Assembly: GCA_004154925.1 (NCBI GenBank)
Contig: QJNS01000175.1
Span: 103,739-167,738 of the forward strand
DNA from: Monosporascus cannonballus
Taxonomy: Eukaryota; Ascomycota; Sordariomycetes; Xylariales
Reading direction: 5' to 3'
Length of the DNA stretch: 64,000 nt
This document shows, in pieces, positions 61,558 to 64,000 of the stretch; within the stretch, counting starts at the first letter, position 1, and each line of letters begins with the position of its first letter. The notes under the pieces are model-generated. The model ran no database searches. It saw only the letters and a list, made by a program, of their open reading frames with translations, and had not been told where the DNA came from. The translations under genes and the position numbers were made by a program.

Positions 61558-62571
61558 CTCGCTTTCTGCATCCACAATAGGACCCATCCTGACAAAACTT
61601 AGTAATAAACACATCATCATACCGATAACAGTCAGATAAGCTTTGCGTATCTTCACAATTACTATTATGAGGCATTTCGTTTGTCCCGGGCGGTTGCTGC
61701 TAGGCGGAAGGTGTTGGGCAAGGCTACAGGGTGGGTGACCTACTATAGCCACATCCGGTAGGTGATATTCTCCATGTCCTTTTCTATATGATGGGCTCTC
61801 CTGGTGTCGCGGAATATATAACGCTATTGCTGGCCACGCAATAGCGGCGTCACTTTTGTGACACCTTGCATTGTCAATGATGAATCTTGGTTGTCATGGT
61901 TTAGCTCTGTGTCCAAATTTGGGTGCAGCTTGTTTCATATACCCGTATTTCTCCTGCAGTTTCCATCTTTTGCTCTACTTGCCCATGGTCGTCGGCATTA
62001 GCCGTTTTTGTTTCTCTACTTGGTAGATCCGCCCCAATTTTCTTGCCAAACTAGTAGAGTAATATGAGCAGGACAATGGTTGAATCTTCACTAAGTAATC
62101 GAACTCGATAATGGTGTACTTAACGAATAGCTTACCGAAATATTCACTGCTTATGGCATCCAGTCAGGGGATCTGGGAGATAACATTCTTACCCAATACT
62201 ACCACGTGATGTCGGAGTTTAAAGTAGTTCGCCCCTGGATTGTTGATATTAATCACACCAATTGGCCGCTGTGCAATCCGCTGAGCTGTTGATTGACCGG
62301 CCTTCAGCGCAACGGCGTTCAACAATCTATTCTCGGCTGCATGGGATGGCAACTAACATTGGTACTTGAAAGAACAAGACAACACGCCCAGGGTTATTTA
62401 CTGTGGCGGGAAAATTGGCCCACAGAGCCCCAGATGGGACTGCTGTTAAGATGACCCCCCCATCCGCGCTCCACCCCATCAACGCTCCACCCAATTTTGA
62501 AGCCATCGCCACAACAACCTCTCCATTCAAATAACAATATCTCAACAGCCACTTCATCAATTGATTCCATA
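61558..62571. other. Intergenic region, 3' flank of NLR and of the transposase
   Basis: Normal GC. It holds the hairpin at 61803-61865 and minus-strand open pieces (62164-62352, 62327-62596) that contain no motif I recognise. It probably includes the 3' end of the Fot1-like element; its inverted repeat could not be fixed because the partner lies beyond the window. Confidence 0.5.
61803..61865. other. Nested hairpin downstream of the NLR
   Basis: CGCTATTGC (61822-61830) pairs perfectly with GCAATAGCG (61838-61846) over a 7-nt loop. GTCAC/GTGAC (61849-61862) forms a second small stem with a TTTT loop. GGTGTC (61803-61808) can close the whole with GACACC (61860-61865). This could be part of a transcript 3' end or a small fold-back element. 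Confidence 0.5.
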
Positions 62572-64000
62572 CTAAGTAGACCGTACAATGATGCAATCCG
62601 CTTCCACCTCGCTATCTTCGTCGCTTCCGGAAGGCTCGGTTTCCTGTTGATTTTGCCGAGTGACGGTGGAGCGTCCCTTCGCAGGGGCCTTCCGCCCTAC
62701 CTTCACCTTCCTGACCGAGATCATCTTCACGAAGCCCTCATTGGGCTCGGGCTGCACCTTCCCACACTTTTTAGGCTTCGCTTTTTCAAGGGCTGCAGTT
62801 ATTTGCCTGTTGAGAACCTCGGTGGCAGAGAGTTTGGCGGTTTTATCGTCAAGGGCTTTGGCGAACTTGCGGAACAAGAGACGTACGGTAGGATTCCCGT
62901 AAGCTGGATTAACCTGTACCAGGGCTTTTTCGATCCGAGCTAATTCCCTAGATGATTTAGGTGTTTTGACACCTAAAGCAGCCATTTGGGATAGAAAGTT
63001 AGGTCGTTCTGGGGTAGAAATTAATTTCCGGGTGGGTGCATTTGCTATCCCCCCCCCTTCCCTAACGTACCTGTTATTTAACATTTTCGCCTTGTTAATA
63101 GGACGCAAACCTATTGCTTCCCAGCTTTTTATGATATATTCCGAGGTTATCATAACCTCCTGCCATGCCTTCGCGAACGCCCAGAGGAAGTCGGTCTTAT
63201 CTGTAGCCTCGGAAGCCCGCCTGTAACAGCGTTCGCGGAACCAGTAGCGGTACCTCCGCTTTAAGGTGGCGAATACACTTACGTCAAGAGGCTGAAAGAC
63301 ATGGGAAGCATAGGCAGGCAGGAAAATGATATATATCTTATTTTGAAGGCATATCCATATGAATTCCTCGGTGGTATGGCTTTTATGGCCGTCAATTACT
63401 AATAGCCTCCATTCGTCCGGGTCCTCGGGTTTGGTATGGGGAATAAAGACCTTACGAAGCCATTTTAAGCCGATTTCGTTGTTCGTCCAGCCGTTCTCTG
63501 ACGTGGTAAAGTATCAGCTTTCGTATGTTTTATCGTCCGAGTCAGGGAACCATTGTTGTTGTACGTCAACGCCGCTGAAGATCACGAGAGGCGGCAGCGA
63601 TCGCCCGTTAGCATTGACACAGGCGATTATAGTGATCCACCCCCTCCTAAAGGTATCCTTTAAGAGGATATTTTTCCTAAAGGCTTCTCCAAGGACGAGA
63701 CAGTTCTCGCCTATGCCTTCCATCACTCCGATCTCGTCCGCGTTAAATCGGTTCCTCTATTTGATAGCCTTGACTTCCGGCAGGGAGAAGCGTCCGAATA
63801 GGACGTTAGTGGAGGCCGGGGAAGCGCCATTCAGACGCCTATAGTCAATAGACCTGCCCTTGATAGTCCTGATTCCAGGATGGCGATGCAAAAATCGGGC
63901 TACCCAACTTTTTCCTAAGCGTTTAGGGCTGCCGTTGTTGATCAGGAGGCGTTGTGCGTATAAGCGGAATCGCGAATGGGGTGGCGCATACCTCAATTGA
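62572..64000 (-). pseudogene. Fot1/pogo-like DDE transposase, 5' part outside window
   Basis: Minus-strand transposase of the Tc1/mariner superfamily, entering from the right edge and ending at TAG 62572-62574. Near the edge lies the CENP-B-type helix-turn-helix region (LYAQRLLINNG, GKSWVARFLHRHPGI). It is followed by the catalytic domain with all three Asp codons: NADEIG (63736-63738), VIDGHKSH (63391-63393) and QPLDVSV (63283-63285); the last two are 35 residues apart, as in Fot1 (DD35D). The C-terminus is Lys-rich and ends in an acidic stretch (SGSDEDSEVEADC). Two in-frame stops interrupt it: TAG at 63757-63759 (probably from CAG, an RIP-type change) and TGA at 63514-63516 (probably from TGG). 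Unlike the gypsy elements it keeps normal GC. It is inactive as it stands. Confidence 0.85.

Noticed and set aside
62164..62596. Overlapping minus ORFs downstream of the transposase
   Set aside because: Different frames, no motif recognised; likely the untranslated 3' part of the Fot1-like element or intergenic DNA.
1..64000. CRISPR arrays, rRNA genes, bacterial operons
   Set aside because: No regularly spaced identical repeats, no rRNA-like sequence, and the gene structure is eukaryotic.

Overview
The window looks like part of the nuclear genome of a filamentous ascomycete fungus with a two-compartment (AT-rich / GC-balanced) genome. The evidence is: spliceosomal introns of 57-97 bp with GT...CTGAC...AG signals, Ty3/gypsy chromodomain retrotransposons and a Fot1/pogo-like transposase, and changes that resemble repeat-induced point mutation (RIP). 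The RIP-like changes are TpG/CpA to TpA transitions in LTR termini, in target-site duplications and in zinc-knuckle Cys/His codons. The species cannot be named from the sequence.

Positions 1 to about 55,800 form one AT-rich block with no intact gene. It holds full-length Ty3/gypsy elements that I delimited by LTRs plus 5-bp target duplications. Three belong to one long-LTR chromovirus lineage: 5032-11895 (pol on minus), 28934-35916 (pol on minus) and 36623-43331 (pol on plus). A fourth copy of that lineage is truncated (about 44434-49548), and there is one solo LTR (43685-44034). Two further elements, 11936-17479 and 50062-55530, have 190-bp LTRs and pol on plus. Smaller pieces are a family of 122-124-bp LTR-like repeats (one TRIM-like composite and two single copies), a MULE-like transposase fragment broken by the third chromovirus, and a dispersed repeat that recurs at the right edge of the block. 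The long-LTR elements carry decayed coding for a small protein antisense to pol, between the chromodomain and the 3' LTR.

From about 55,800 the base composition becomes ordinary. The single clear host gene is a four-exon NOD-like receptor (57029-61557, plus strand): a nucleoside-phosphorylase-like N-terminal domain, an NB-ARC-type NTPase and about 14 TPR units of 42 residues. This is the architecture of fungal STAND/NLR proteins linked to non-self recognition and heterokaryon incompatibility. Upstream lies a cluster of GGGTACCC-type palindromes (a possible fold-back element). Downstream is a strong hairpin, and then a Fot1-like DD35D transposase on the minus strand that runs off the right edge with two in-frame stops.

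The retroelements are dead parasites silenced by mutation. The NLR is the only plausible functional gene and lies about 1.5 kb from the transposon graveyard, a setting in which such immune-type genes are often thought to diversify.
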